From Lytechinus pictus (Eukaryota > Echinodermata > Echinoidea > Temnopleuroida > Toxopneustidae): DNA of 64,000 nt. How positions within the stretch are numbered: position 1 is the stretch's first letter; every line of letters starts with the position of its first letter. A program made the position numbers and the translations under genes. The notes under the pieces were generated by a model, which saw nothing but the letters and a program-made list of their open reading frames with translations, was not told the DNA's origin and searched no databases. The stretch covers positions 13,472,501 to 13,536,500 of the forward strand of contig NC_087245.1 of assembly GCF_037042905.1 (NCBI RefSeq), read 5' to 3'. Shown here in pieces: positions 45,004-58,000 of the stretch.

Positions 45004-46110
45004 TTAAATATAATAAATAAAGAGAATAAGGTAGCAATAATTCATGAGCTATATACAAAATAAAAGATATGTTTAGAGTGGCTAAAGATAAATATTCTTT
45101 CATTGATTTGACAAAATATCCATGCAAGTTGTGATTACATAACAGTATTTTGGACAATATACGCATGCACCAATGATAACTGTTGGTCATTGTAAGTTTT
45201 TGCAATTGAAGATCAGTGACAGTGCAAGTAATTTGACTAGAAGACTATCCATTTCCAAACCTTTCGGAAAATGTCGAATGATCTTTTACTTTAAAATTTT
45301 GAATAAGAAATAGGAACAAAGTTCCCCAAGGGAGTGTTTTGAAATTATAAAAAAAAATGAAAATCATATAAAAACAAGAGCTTGAAACAGAAAATATTCA
45401 TATTCTGTCACCCAAACTTAAAATGGTTGTGTGTTTACTGCCCAAGACACGTTAATGCTCACTCTCCAGGAATGACCTGCATATGACACACAAGGGACAT
45501 GGATTAAAAAACCCCGAGAGATGAGGTCATTATGACGCATCCTCACCAGGATGGGTCTCCGTTGTTAGGAAGGGGGCTTTGGGCAGGAAACGGGTACAGG
45601 AGACATGGTCTTACAGATCACCAACCACTAGACATCAACGACCCAACGAGAAAACAGTTTGTATTCCTTACAGCACTGTTAGCAACATAGGTCCATCAGT
45701 CTTTTTTTAAGTTGGCAATAAATAGTTATACATGTAGTAGGAATCTTGAATCTTCACTTAAATTAAAGCAAATATAGTGAGATAGTAATTAAAATTTATG
45801 TTTAGAGTATAGGCACCAACACCATAGCTACATTATCAGAGATCTTGGATCTTTTCTGAGGACAGTCGACTCGTCACATTCCTCATGTCTCCAGCCAACG
45901 AAAATAAGAAACGACTTAACTTTATGTCAAAATATTGGAAATCCTTTATGAAGCGCTTTGGGTATCATAAAAGTTTGATAACTATTATGTATTATTCCGT
46001 TGAAACAACAAATGTGTGGTAATTGGGATTCTGAGTATAAATATAATGTAGGACTGATTATTTTTGTTTATCATTATGGTTTAGTTTTAATAAGATGACA
46101 TTTTAAGTCA
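45004..46110. other. No gene seen
   Basis: A somewhat GC-richer patch at 45430-45660 has no open frame with recognisable content. Otherwise AT-rich. Confidence 0.4.
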
Positions 46111-46260
46111 TCATCGATATCATCGTCACCACCACAAAGTTTAATCATCACCATCACAACCACGACGACCATCATCATTATCATCACCATCATCTTCTCA
46201 TATTTATCATTGCAACATCATTATCATTACCATTACATTATCATTATTGCCGTCACCATG
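46111..46260 (+). repeat. ATC-type microsatellite
   Basis: Imperfect CATCAT, CACCAC and ATTATC triplets. Confidence 0.8.
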
Positions 46261-47244
46261 CGTCTTCGTCGTCATCACTGGGCGATATTGATGATCGTTG
46301 GAAATAGATGGTCTAAGATAGGATCTGTCATCATCACTGAATCTCCCTTAACCAGTTATTCCATTTATCACTTTAATCATTACCAGGTCTGAGAGCTACA
46401 GCTTAGCGTGATCATCATATCTCCTGTGCTTGAAACTGATTCCACTATCAAAGTAATTGTCTGGTCCCAAATCTGATATACAATGGGAAACATGATGGCC
46501 ATCTTTGATCAAGTTGATGCAATTTGAGATGGTTAGCAAACTAAAAATGTTAAAGATGCTGTTAAATCGGACAGCGACAATGAAAATGTTTATACTTTAT
46601 GACTAGAATTTAATAGACTATTGGAGGGAAATTGTCCTCGACAGCTATTTGCAATTATTGTTTTTATTGTAACTGATTAATAATGCAAATGATAAATAAC
46701 GAAATCAACGAAAGTGAATGTCTGAATATAAGCAGTGTAACAGTCTGCAACTTAAGACAACAGTGGCGACACTTCGGCGAGATGAATTATAGGAAAGCAT
46801 TTCGAAAAAAATAATAACTTGAAGGGATGCAACTTTTCCAAAACAAAAAGCCTTAAACATATTAAACAAAGTAATCAGACACATAAAGGAACACAGGTCA
46901 GCGCTGAGTCTTGTCAAGGGGGCTTAGGAGTGTCATGCCAGGATATTTTAGTATCATTCTTTCGTCGAAGCCGAGTGACTAACAAACTTTAGAAAGCAGA
47001 ACTTCTTTGCCGACAACGGCAACCCCTTGCCTTTAATTCGTTATGCTATTATCGTGCAGGGGGAGGAAGAAGGCTCGAATCCCTTACCACGGCCGATGGA
47101 AGCAACGTAGCAGCGTTAAATAATCACTTGGATTATATCACTTACAGAATATACTGTATTCGCTGCACTGATAATAGTACAGGATTTTTCAGTCTGGCGT
47201 GAGTTATAGAGGGGACGGAGGGGTACCCAAACTTTTGCTCAACA
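46261..47244. other. No gene seen; region upstream of SRCR gene
   Basis: Would contain the SRCR gene promoter if the signal exon at 47245 is right. I see no clear TATA box within 60 bp of that ATG. Confidence 0.4.
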
Positions 47245-47338
47245 ATGGAATTACGAATTGCCTCTGTGCGTTGGAAAATTTGGTGGAATTTATTCTCAGC
47301 CGTTATTGTTGTACTTCAAATTGAATGTTCTTTCGGAG
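47245..47338 (+). CDS. Signal-peptide exon of SRCR-domain gene (inferred first exon)
   Basis: ATG at 47245 opens 31 codons starting MELRIASVRWKIWWNLFSAV, then VIVVLQIECSFG, a signal peptide with a basic n-region and hydrophobic core. The donor GTAAGG follows in phase 1. The only SRCR exon downstream (54782) begins in exactly the phase needed; the junction codon would be GAA (Glu), giving ...SFG-E-LRLGGG, the usual start of an SRCR domain. The 7.4 kb intron between holds a MITE, trinucleotide repeats and minisatellites. The link is inferred from phase, strand and domain logic. Confidence 0.6.
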
Positions 47339-47989
47339 GTAAGGATCGACAATATTTATGTATTTTTATGTTTGTTCGTAGGGTCATTAAAAACATTTAC
47401 ATACTTTCCCTGAACGATAAAGTAAACCTGCAACAGTTAGTATGAACGTTGTTCATATGAACAAAAGAAAACGATTTCTGTTTGCTCACCGTTCTCTAAT
47501 TGACTTCTTCAGTACATGAGATTTGATATTACAATGATATTCTTAATACACAATTCGGGTGAAAATACAATACAATAGCTCTATGGTGACGGATAAATGA
47601 TAGATGACAAATATCCTTACTTTCGAAGATTATCCGTCAGATGAAATTATATCATATACTTACAACCTATATTTTGTAACTCTGTCCGGGAATATATTGT
47701 ATTTCATATTATCATACGTGACGTGTTAATAATACACGTGACAAAGGATCATCAGCTTTGCGCGGACTGAGAGGGGAAAAGAGGAAAAGGTTAGTTGAAT
47801 TAAAGGGGGAAGGGCACTTCCCAGTTCGTAACATGCAATGAAACATATATATATGAACATTATACAATAAAAACAACAACAACAACAGCAACAACAATAA
47901 CAACACAATCTTTGTTTAATGATTATTACTTTACAATTTAAAGTTAATTTGGGTCCAGCTAAGCAACCACTATACCTGCTAATACTTTT

Positions 47990-48024
47990 AGATTTACTAC
48001 TATATTACTACTACTACTACTACT

Positions 48025-48057
<33 letters not shown>

Positions 48058-48058
48058 G

Positions 48059-48129
<71 letters not shown>

Positions 48130-48325
48130 GTACTACAATACTGTCACTATATCCTACTTCTGCTACTACCACTACTACTACTACTACTACTTCTACTACT
48201 ACTACTACTACTACTACTACTGCTACTACTTCTTCTTCTTCTTCTTCCTTTTCTTCTTCTTCTCCTTCTTCTTCCTCTTCATGATCATGATGATCATCAT
48301 CACCATCATTTTCTTCTTCTTCTTT

Positions 48326-48376
<51 letters not shown>

Positions 48377-48395
48377 TACTACTACTACTATATTA
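47990..48395 (+). repeat. (ACT)n / (TTC)n trinucleotide microsatellite
   Basis: Roughly 100 ACT triplets in three blocks, separated by a TTC-rich stretch and an ATGATCATGATGATCATC segment. The Thr/Ser ORF over it is an artefact. A similar CTA run closes the window at 63852-63920. Confidence 0.95.
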
Positions 48396-48567
48396 TTATG
48401 ATGATGATAATTATAACAATAACACTTTTGACACTTATGTAATACGGCATACTACTGCATGACTATTTAATTCAAAATAAACTCGAGAACAATGGTATGG
48501 GGGGAGAAAGCTTTGCAGAAATTTAGACATGCAGAGTGTAAATTAAATGCTTCGGACTATTCTTCTA

Positions 48568-49552
48568 CAGTGCGTATCAAAAAAAAATTACACTTTGAAA
48601 AAGCTCTGGGAATTAAAAAATATACAACATGTGGGTAATTTTTTGACATATAATCTTGGGTTTGGGTCTCATCTATCAAATGAAAGTAAAAGTTTTGACA
48701 GAATGTTACACTTGAGTGAGCACTGTCCATTTTTGTAAAGCTCGCAGAAATCTGTTTGCGCAGAAACGCTCGTTTTCACGCTGTGTCAAGGGGAATGGGC
48801 GAAATCAAACTTACATTGTGAAACATTTCTCATACATTTCCCTTGCACTTTCAGTCAATTGAAATAAAACGGATACATTCAACCATTTTGTAACAATTTT
48901 CCACCCAAATTGAAATTTCAACACTTAGTAAGCACAACCTTTACAATTTTTGTGCCAGCTGGATCTGAGGACATAACTGAATCTGAACAAAAGTTTATAT
49001 CAGACATCTCCAGCATTTTTTCACTAAGTTTTTATCATTTAAAGTGGGTTTACATTTCATTTTTCATTTAATACTTGTTTTTCCACACTTTTCCCAAGCT
49101 TGAAAATGATTAACACAATGAAAATCAAGCCTAAGTTATTTCATGTAATTCACAGCTCAGTGTAAAGCAAATGTCGTCACGATGGCCTCGGTGTGTGGGG
49201 GAGTGGGGTGGGGCGCAAAGCACTCTTCTAAGTGTTTTGGGAAAGGAAACAAGTTAAAAAAGGTTAAAGAGATCTTCAAATCAATTTTACTAGCTAAATT
49301 TCACGTGTTCTTCATGATTAAGGTCTACTTTTATTTGCATAACTATTTCAAAGTTCTGCGCAAATCATTTTTCACTAACTTTTCAAAAGTAAGTGGTGCT
49401 CACTCAAGCGGAAATATTTTTCGACAGTTATATCGTCATTTGATTAAATGGATCTGTACCAATGTTAAAATGTGGAAAAATCTTCAGGATATTACAAATG
49501 TATAATTTTACAGGATTTTTTCTAAGTGTAAACTTTTTTTTGATACGCACTG
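48568..49552. mobile_element. 985-bp mariner-type element, non-autonomous
   Basis: TA duplication at both sides; ends CAGTGCGTATCAAAAAAAA and TTTTTTTTGATACGCACTG are inverted, with AAGTGTAA-type extension and matching inner CACTTGAGTGAGCACT (48711) and GTGCTCACTCAAG (49396). The longest internal ORF (107 codons at 49182-49505) has no DDE motif and is not a transposase. Confidence 0.85.
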
Positions 49553-50100
49553 TATATACGCTTTAACTGTGGAGTCCCACAAGAAAGTATGCTAGACCCT
49601 ACCCTAATCATAAGTCATGTAACTGTTATCAATAAATGATATTTACGTGATGTGAAATGCCAATTGCATTTGATAACTTAAAAAACAAGACTTGGTTTGA
49701 ATCTCTGAAACTATTTGAAATCGTTTTCTTCCGTACTTGCAAACAATAAATATCAAATGAATGACGTCCATGGTGAACATTCTTTCTGTCATATTTCATG
49801 ATTTTTGCCAAGAAAACTTATTTTCAGTCAATTACTTTTCGATCATGCTCACGTTATTGAAATTTATTTAATTTACTTAGCTGGATAGCAAAGAAAAACG
49901 AAACCCTTCACGGATATGCGTCTACTCAATACAGAGTGGACTTGGCTTCGAATTATCTTCAATTAATGCAATGCCTGATCAGTAAACAATCGAAGAATGG
50001 ATTTGGCATTTCAAGATGTATTGTGAGCAATTGTTAGGAAGAAAATCTCCCTTAGATTTCCACATTGCCAAGTTACCTTGACCAGGAGAGGCACACATCC
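49553..50100. other. No gene seen
   Basis: AT-rich intron-like sequence, presumably in the SRCR gene's first intron. Confidence 0.45.
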
Positions 50101-50114
50101 CTGCTGGAAAGAAT

Positions 50115-50480
50115 ATAGTTTCACACAGTGTTCAAAGTGTGTTCACAGTGTGTTGACAGAGTGTTCCCAGATTGTTCACAGTGTGTTCAAAGTATGTGCA
50201 CAGTCCATTCACAGTGTATTAACAGAGTTTCCAAAATGTGTTTACATTGTGTTCACATATTGTTCACAGTGTGGACAGTGTGAAGATGTTATTCACACAT
50301 AGCACATAGTGTGACGATAGTTTCACACTGTGAATTCATCGACAGTGTAAATGTTAAAATGTGTTCTAATGATGGACTACGTGAAAATGCGATTCAAGCA
50401 GTGTGAGGGTATTGTTTCATATTGTGGACATCTCGACGTATATGCCAGTGTGAATGTTCACAGTGTGTTCCGGTGTTTCC
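50115..50480 (+). repeat. GTGTTCACA-type minisatellite
   Basis: Loose ~12-bp period units TTCACAGTGTG, TTCAAAGTGTG and TTGACAGAGTG run through 50115-50290, then degenerate copies to 50480 (CACACTGTGAATTC). It is a low-copy internal repeat; the Cys/Ser ORF across it is a by-product. Confidence 0.75.
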
Positions 50481-51568
50481 GTATGTGAAAATGTGATTCA
50501 TACTAGACACTGTATTCTTTCCAACAGCGAAGGTATTCCATAGGGGGGGGGGTGTAAGTCAAATATGATTTTCACTTTTCTTTTGAATAAAAAGTAGGGG
50601 TACGGTATTGGGTACGAATGAGTCAGATCCTTTCTTTTGACTTCTTTTTTTCCCTTTTTCTTCTTTTCTCCTCGATTCTTTAGTCTGCTTGAGAAACCAA
50701 GTTGATGATAGTTCCCCCTACGCCACCCCCGATTCCTGTCCTTGACTTTTTCGATATGACACATGCAAGAATAATTATCAACGGTGGTACATTGTTTATT
50801 AGCGAATAAACATCATTAATTTAAACATGTTTAATGATTAATATATGTCATTGTCACATCATAAGGCAAATCTTTAGCTAAGATTATTGACTTAAGAATT
50901 AAACTGCTTATAAACCAGATTCGAAACTTATCCTTCCGATAAAGATCCTCATTGTTTGTACAGGAAACGAATTTTGTTTATCGTGTTTATTTCAGTAGTT
51001 TCAATGATGATTTTTTTTTGCAAACCGACATCCTCAATTTCTAAATGTCTCAGTCTTTCACCTTCATCCTACCCCGATCTCAACCCTCCCCCCCTCTCTC
51101 TATTTTTTTTTTTTTTTGGGGGGGGGCGTATTTCATTATGCAAGATTATATCCTTAAGTGTTCAGAAATATAAAGAAAATATCTCCAGCGGAATGAAGAA
51201 GCAATTTATTATCTTATACAGCACATGTATTCTTATCCTTTCTTTTGATCATCTTTTTAATCGAAGTAGGGATGGGGGGGGGGGTGACATTCGCAATCAC
51301 TCGTATTGCACCGCCTCTCTATCCAGCGTTTACTACTTTGTATTATAAGCTGAATTAATTTATGCCAGTCTTAACAATTTCGATGTTGCGAAAAAAATAT
51401 TCTTTCGGCTTTTTCCCAACCAACATTTTACATGTAAATATATAAGGCAATTTGCTGATCTTTTAATTTACCTTTCAATTGACCCATAAATCGGATATGG
51501 TGGTGGGAAAGGGGCGGGATGCGGTAGAGGACTCGAAGGAAAAAAAACAATAATCATGACCTTAATGG
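50481..51568. other. No gene seen; T/G homopolymer pairs
   Basis: T14-G8 lies at about 51104-51127 and G-runs at 50541-50550 and 51275-51285. ORFs here have no domains. Confidence 0.45.
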
Positions 51569-51570
51569 TA

Positions 51571-51796
51571 CACACTTAAAATGTTGGGCAACATACTGTC
51601 CGCTGTGTTGGTTAATGTATGTTGGTAAATATATATATATATATTCTAGGCAATTATCCAATTGAGCTAATTCATTTCCCAATTATTAGTTTTTATTACC
51701 CAATTTGGGCAGATTTTAACCAATAGTTGTATGGACAGTATGTTGCCCAGGGTTGGTTAAAAGTTGGGCATTTTGTGCCCAACTATTTTAAGAGTG
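51571..51796. mobile_element. Mariner-type MITE with TA duplication
   Basis: Between TA dinucleotides, CACACTTAAAATGTTGGGCA and TGCCCAACTATTTTAAGAGTG are inverted, with inner inverted phrases ACATACTGTCC and GGACAGTATGT. A (TA)n lies at 51631-51642. Same plan as 41503-41725 but a different subfamily. Confidence 0.83.
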
Positions 51797-51798
51797 TA

Positions 51799-52515
51799 TA
51801 TATCAATTTCCCACTAAATTAGACTCGGCGCCCTCTCTCGCCAGTGGAATCGTTTTTCATAATTGAAGCTCGTGGAATGCTGATAAGATATAATTTACTA
51901 TACGTTTGGTTTGTGTATATGCAAAGAGAATTTCGTAAGGGAGTCTTTCCCCCTCTAAGGGGGGGGGGGGGGTTACTATCTCCCATAGGCTTCTATACAA
52001 AATTAGAAATTCGAATATGTGTGTTTGTGTGCGTGTGGGGGGGGGGGGGGTAAAGTACCTCAGGATCACCGTCTATGCTTTGCTTGTCGAGAAGTGTTTC
52101 ATTAAAAAAAGACTTTACGCAGGACAGTAGTACCGACTATTTTGGAGACATTTGTTAACCATACCCTAAAGAATTTTAAAAACATTGTACGGTATTTACC
52201 TGATCTCATAATGAATTGAAATTTTGAAATTGAAAAATCTTTAGGTTCTTTTAAAACAAGCTTTAACTTATAGGTAAGTAATTCAAGTGGTGGAACAAAA
52301 AAATACAAAGCGATGATTCACTGTCACGTGGGAGGGCAGCGCGTTCGGTAGGAATTAAAGTCAGGATATGAAAAATGATGAGAGGTACCTTGGAGAAACA
52401 CAGGGTGGTAATGAGAGGAAACGGAAAGATCATGCGTGGGAGAGGTGTGTGTGTGTGTGTACAGGGGGGGGGGGGGGGTAAATGGGAATTCGATTGTCGG
52501 ACATCTAGGTGGCTT
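51799..52515. other. No gene seen; G-runs and (GT)n
   Basis: G-runs at 51959-51973 and 52037-52050, and (GT)n followed by G14 at 52446-52480. No exon. Confidence 0.45.
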
Positions 52516-52529
52516 TATCTGAGATAATT

Positions 52530-52640
52530 ATGTGATGATGAAGATGATGATGATGATGACAATGATGATGATAACAACAAAAATAACGATAATAATGATA
52601 ATGATAACAAAAACAATAATGATAATTAACTGATAGATGA
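52530..52640 (+). repeat. GAT/AAT trinucleotide microsatellite
   Basis: GATGATGAAGATGAT then AATAATGATAATG-type units. Confidence 0.85.
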
Positions 52641-53059
52641 TAATCATCATAATACCATTATTATTATTAAACACCAACGTTCTAAAAATTGCTGTTTATT
52701 TTCTTTTCATGCATTGTTCAAGCCTCGGGCTTATGGCATACTTGGTATCTATATTTAAAAAAAATTGACATCTAGTGAATTTACTATTCCTAAATCCATT
52801 TTAGGAATAATAAGGTATATTTTAAGGGATTGATTTTAGTTTCTAATTGTTTTGATTCTGGATTATCTTTGTTAAATTTTTGTGGATTTTGATGTTGTGC
52901 GCATTATCATGACCATATTTGTGTCCCTTTAAATTGTAAATTGTGTACAATTCAGCAAATGGCTGCGAGATACAATATGAAATAAACCATGAATAATAAT
53001 GTTCTCATACCCTCGATTAAGCTGACCGCCATAACATACTCATACATGAGATTTGTTGT

Positions 53060-53215
53060 TATAATGATGATAATAATGATAATTATAAAGATGATGATGA
53101 TGATGATATTAGTAATAATAATAATAGTAATAATGATAGTGATAATAATGATAATAATGATAATAATAATAATATAATGATGATAATAATAATAATAACA
53201 ATAATAATGGTTGGT
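53060..53215 (+). repeat. ATA/ATG trinucleotide microsatellite
   Basis: Imperfect AAT, GAT and AGT triplets. The phrase AACACCAACGTT / ATGGTTGGTGTTTAAA at its far edge (53207) and near 52670 is inverted, so the two microsatellites at 52530 and 53060 bracket an inverted arrangement. Confidence 0.85.
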
Positions 53216-53260
53216 GTTTAAAATCAAAAGCATGTTTTTAATTTGAGCGATACCGGATCA

Positions 53261-53396
53261 GGAACCCGTTGCATAAAAGTTACATTTATGGTAACTTGTA
53301 TCGAATCCTTGAATTTGATTGGTTAATTATCAGCGTTACCATGGTAGTTACCATTAGATGGCAAAGTTACCAGTAACGTTTATGCAACGGGGCCCA
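53261..53396. mobile_element. Small MITE with CCCGTTGCATAAA ends
   Basis: CCCGTTGCATAAAAGTTAC and GTAACGTTTATGCAACGGGG are inverted. A GATCA pentamer flanks both sides (53256-53260, 53397-53401) and may be the target duplication. Inner ATGGTAAC/GTTACCAT repeats extend the palindrome. Confidence 0.8.
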
Positions 53397-53401
53397 GATC
53401 A

Positions 53402-54781
53402 TCAAGCGTTTTTAATGTTTATAGCTCAAAGATTAACGCTTCAAAGTCCGTAAGCGCTCTCCAGTAACATTTCAATTAATGGTGGTCTTATTAAAGGCAA
53501 ACCTGTCTTGCCCGATACAGTTTGAAAAATGTTTTGCTTTTATTTTTGTTGTAAGAATCTATGAATAATTCAAGCATGTGACATTGTTAAGGCATATTAC
53601 CTCGAATGAAGGCCATGCACTCTTGGGACATATTGATAAATTAATGAACACCCAGTTCTCCCCTTCTCCTGATTTTCAGGAGTTTCCCCGGTAACCTTTA
53701 CGTGAATGTTGTCAGCACTAACACGTTACCATAGTAACAATCAACCACCTGTTATTTTCAGCCAATCAAAGCCAAGGAAAGTTGTTAGATCTGACATCTT
53801 TCATTTGACGGCAAATGATGATGAAACGCCTGACTACGAGTTTTTGAGGATTAAATAAAGAACTTCAAGGAGTTCATGAACGGACCCAAAAATATACACT
53901 AAAATGTAATTTGTTTTATCACAGTAGATCTACACCTGTATGTGCTTTTCTTAGCGTCCTGACTATGCTCGCTCACAAAATTAAGTTATAGAGTCGACCT
54001 GAACCATAAGATACGTGATTAAAAACCTCGATTTTGATTGGCTGCTTGGTTTTTTTACCATACAGTTACGATAATTGTAAGTCTTTATGTGTTGCGCACC
54101 CCTTACTTCTTTTTGCTGACGAGTGGAGCCAGCAAGCATAGAGGTACAGTTTGATCAATTTAGACTCTATTAATAAAGCCTTTATTTAAATTCCCTGTTT
54201 TTCGGTATTTTGAATCATACTGAAAAACTCGTGGAAATCCAGAAAATATGGAGAAGTGATTATACTAGTCTTTAATATTCACACACGTTTTTTTTTATCG
54301 TTAATATTCATATTTGCGTGACATAATAGGATTTGGTATGAGAACAAATAACAACATATGTTTATGATTGTTAATTTTATACGGTGGAAGTCCTAACTGG
54401 GTTTTTTGTATTTTTCATGACTTGAATAATGATGCAACGATTAAAAACACAATTTCCACCTCTTACAAATCATAAACAGATAGAATAATCTTAGCCCATT
54501 TGAATAATTACATACTTATAGGATATGTGTAGAAATTCCCATAATTTTCATGCATCTTATGTAAATTCATTTTGAAAGTAGAAGCCGTGTGAATACATTT
54601 GATTCGCTTTCTTCTTTTTTCCACGTTCATGAATTTACTGTCATACTGACACTTAATTTTGTATTCATGTTGTTACTCATATCGCCAGTTTTAATTGTTA
54701 TTATTCAAATTGTCCTTACGGTACTTGTTTGTTCCCACTGAAACAGCAATGAAAATATCAAGTATGAAATTGTTTCCACAG
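53402..54781. other. No gene seen; intron upstream of SRCR exon
   Basis: AT-rich. CGGTAACCTTTACG and CGTTACCATAGTAAC near 53690-53730 echo the small MITE's GTTACC motif and may be a decayed relative. Confidence 0.4.
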
Positions 54782-55021
54782 AACTTCGGCTTGGTGGTGG
54801 TCGCACGCCACGAGAGGGCAGGCTTGAAGTTGCCTACGAGAATAACATCCAACCGGGCAAATGGGCCTCTGTTTGCGGGGACGGCTGGACCAACGAGGAT
54901 GCCATAGTTGCCTGTAACGAAGCAGGGTTCCCTGGCCCTGCAGTGGCTGTCAGGCATGCCCGGGAGAGATATGGAGAGAGTTACCTAAATATCATGCTGA
55001 CAAATGTCGACTGTAAACCAG
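54782..55021 (+). CDS. SRCR-domain exon (N-terminal ~80 residues of the domain)
   Basis: After a TTTCCACAG acceptor the frame reads LRLGGGRTPREGRLEV, then KWASVCGDGWTNEDAIVACN, EAGFPGPAVAV and NVDCKP before the donor GTTTGT. This matches scavenger receptor cysteine-rich group A domains: (V/L)RLxGG...EGRxEV..., WxxVCxDGWxxxDAxVxC, xxGFxG, LxxVxC. The exon is 240 nt and phase 1 on both sides, usual for SRCR exons. The remaining part of the domain (after xNVxCxG) must lie in a further exon; I did not find it in the next 4 kb, so the domain is incomplete as seen. SRCR proteins bind microbial ligands; echinoderms have large families. GC content is well above its surroundings, supporting coding status. 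Confidence 0.88.
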
Positions 55022-58000
55022 GTTTGTTTATCCAGCCACTTCAATCATTTTCTACTAATAATAATGCTCATCCTTTGATAAACAAATTGCCCCTTTAAGA
55101 GCTGAACCCCTTTCCTTTCGGATGGTGACATTAAAAGTCGACCCCAAACGTATATCCATTGAAACATGTCTGTAAAACCCCTATTATACAAATCTCGCTA
55201 CAGTAAAGCCTCATTTTTTCTTTTAAAAATAATTTTATTAAAAAATGATCATATGTCAAACTAGTTACATTTGTACATATTGTACTCTTCTTGGTGGCCC
55301 TGGTGCATTATGGAACCACTCTAGTATTAACACTTAATGCATGAGTTGAAATGATCATTTTAGGTAGCATCAACAATCATTGCAGTTATCATAAACACAT
55401 AAACTTAGTTATCTGGAACAAAACTAAATGTTGTTTTTGCTCTCTAATACTTCAATATTTTATATTTTCATGAACAATAATACCATTATGTATGCTATAG
55501 GGAACATGTTTCACAAGCTTTGCTTCCACATGACAGCTGTTACGTTATTCTTGCTCATTAACACATATTTAACTGCTTTCACGAATGTATTTCATCAATA
55601 TATTTCAATGAAATTTAATTTGTATTTCTTCCATAATGATGTTGAGATGTACAAACTGTATTTACTTTGCTGTTATTGTAGAAATAAATGAAATGAATGA
55701 ATAAATGAGTAACCAGTTAACATTTCCCCCTTTTCCCCAAATGTATCCAGGACACATAATACTACGCAAGTTAACAACAACAAGCCTCGCAAAAACAACA
55801 ATATACTATCTGGCAAACTATTTTACGAACAATATCACATTTCGTAAAATACTGTTATCGCAGTAGCGAAATATTGTATCACTGTAGCTGCGACTGGACG
55901 GCGTCGAACTTTGTATAGAACATAAGAAAATGTTAAATCCATTCATTACTTTAATATTGTAATTTGTTAGAAATTGAACCTGGATATTCAATTACCAGCG
56001 GTCATCGAATTGATAAAATTGATATCAAATTTAACAGGCGTGACAAGCATCTGTCATATTATATACTGTAAGCAGACACCCTTGATCAGTCAATGACTAT
56101 ACTTTCGTTTAAACTGTATAATTAACAAGACACAAGTAGACTTTTAAAAAATCCGATATGAAGTGCTCTAACTCTTCTGAAAAGTTTTAAAGCGATGTAA
56201 AACCACAAATCCAGATATAAATTCACCAAATATCGTCAGGAAACTGTACAGAGAAATTAAACATAATAATGGTCCCATTGTTGGCAGTATAGAGTGTCCC
56301 CCACCTCCCCCAAATTTTCAATCTTCTTATGTCAAAATTTAAACAGATTCCAAAAGAAGGGTTACAGCAACTCCTTCGGTTTTAATCAAAATGCTACTTA
56401 AGTCCACCTCATAAAAATATTGTTTAATAGATGGAGGAGAATTGCACATAATTTAATGTTGAAAACATTACTGAACTCGGATGCAAAATAATACATTTTA
56501 ATTTCAAAGTTCACTAATTTTAATTTTAAAGTTCACTAATTTTTACAAAGCATTTTAAGATGGTTGAGAAAAAACAAACAAGCTTAATCGTGTTAATGTT
56601 ATCAAATTCAGATGAACAATAGGAAAATAATAGCATTTCAAAGTTTAAAATTATTTTCACACAATATGGGAACTGACGACATCACACAATTCCTATTTCT
56701 TTTGTACTTTGTTATGATGATAGAAATGAAATATATCAAGGTTTTTCTCGTATGAACATGAAGTATAGTCATTATTCAAAGTCATTATGATTCAATCAAC
56801 AACTTCTTTATCATGAAATCTACACCAATCGGGATATGATAATGATATTAACAGAGAAAAATGAGTAACCGTTGTCGTATGTCTTGTGAAGTTAAACAAC
56901 CTTTTTTTTTTGTCTTCTAAAAGTTACAACTTGATTGTTTCAGTTCCGATTCTGATGAAATATACAGGTATTAAATGGTCGTAACATTAAATTAAATGAT
57001 TGAAATGTGTAATTGAGCTGGAATACCTATACAGTCCTGTAAAATAATGGCGAATGTCCTGATACACTTTATATTCCATTTACTGCATTATTGCGATTTA
57101 GAAATATATGCTTGAATTAGGTAAACTGTAAAATTAAATATCATCAAACTCTAGGTACTGAGAGCAATTCTCGATAAGTTACTTTATACAAACGTAACTG
57201 ATCAACAACAAAGTCAGAGAATACCTATAGGCCATCATGCACCAACCGATCAAATTATACTTCTAACGTTTTCTCTTAAAACAGAGCAATATTTTATACG
57301 ATTTAAAATATATATTTGTCACAAGTTAAGAGTAAAGGATTACAAATCAGTCAATAAAACAAGGACATGTTGGTAGACATTAAATAAGATGTAGATAATA
57401 AAATCACATTGATTCTTAAACAAAACACTTTTTTGTCCATCTTTTATAGATAATGAATTGTTATACTCTATCATACATACTTAAAACGCACTTTTAAGAA
57501 AATTGTGAAAAGTACTTTTTAAAAGGATTTTATTATGAAATCGAAGCAATCTGAAAGAAAAGGACTCCGGTAGTAGCACACAAACAACAGGACGAATACG
57601 ATGACCAGGATAATTTTAAATTTTCATTCAATTTGAAATCATGTCGTCTCTTATAGTACCTCCTTACAAGCCTACAAGTCCATTATGCTATGACTCATAT
57701 TGGCATTGATGAATAAATATATTCTACAACTAGCGACTACTCTTCTTGATCTGGGCACTTATCTAGACACAAGTACGCTGTCAAATTTCCGATTTGAAAG
57801 CTTAAGTAGGAAATTCTCAAGTTTATTTCCTTGAATGCTGTATCGCTTTCATTTCTTGCTCGCATGATAACTGACTTGAAGTTGAAATACTGTACTCTGT
57901 TATTATGAGAGCCTGTACACCTCTGTTGGAATATGTATAAAGAGAGAGAGAGAGAGGGAGGGATATCAATTCGAACGCAAATTTAATTTCCCTCTTAATC

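Noticed and set aside
44723-45007. Poly-Ile ORF as a membrane protein
   Set aside because: Translation of an ATT/ATC microsatellite.
47919-48284. Thr/Ser-rich 121-codon ORF as a mucin-like protein
   Set aside because: It is a translation of an (ACT)n/(TTC)n microsatellite.
49182-49505. 107-codon ORF inside the 985-bp element as a transposase
   Set aside because: No DDE/DDD catalytic pattern or helix-turn-helix that I can see, and far too short for a mariner transposase.
54691-54957. 88-codon minus-strand ORF opposite the SRCR exon
   Set aside because: Shadow of the plus-strand SRCR exon, whose motifs, splice sites and phase are all coherent.
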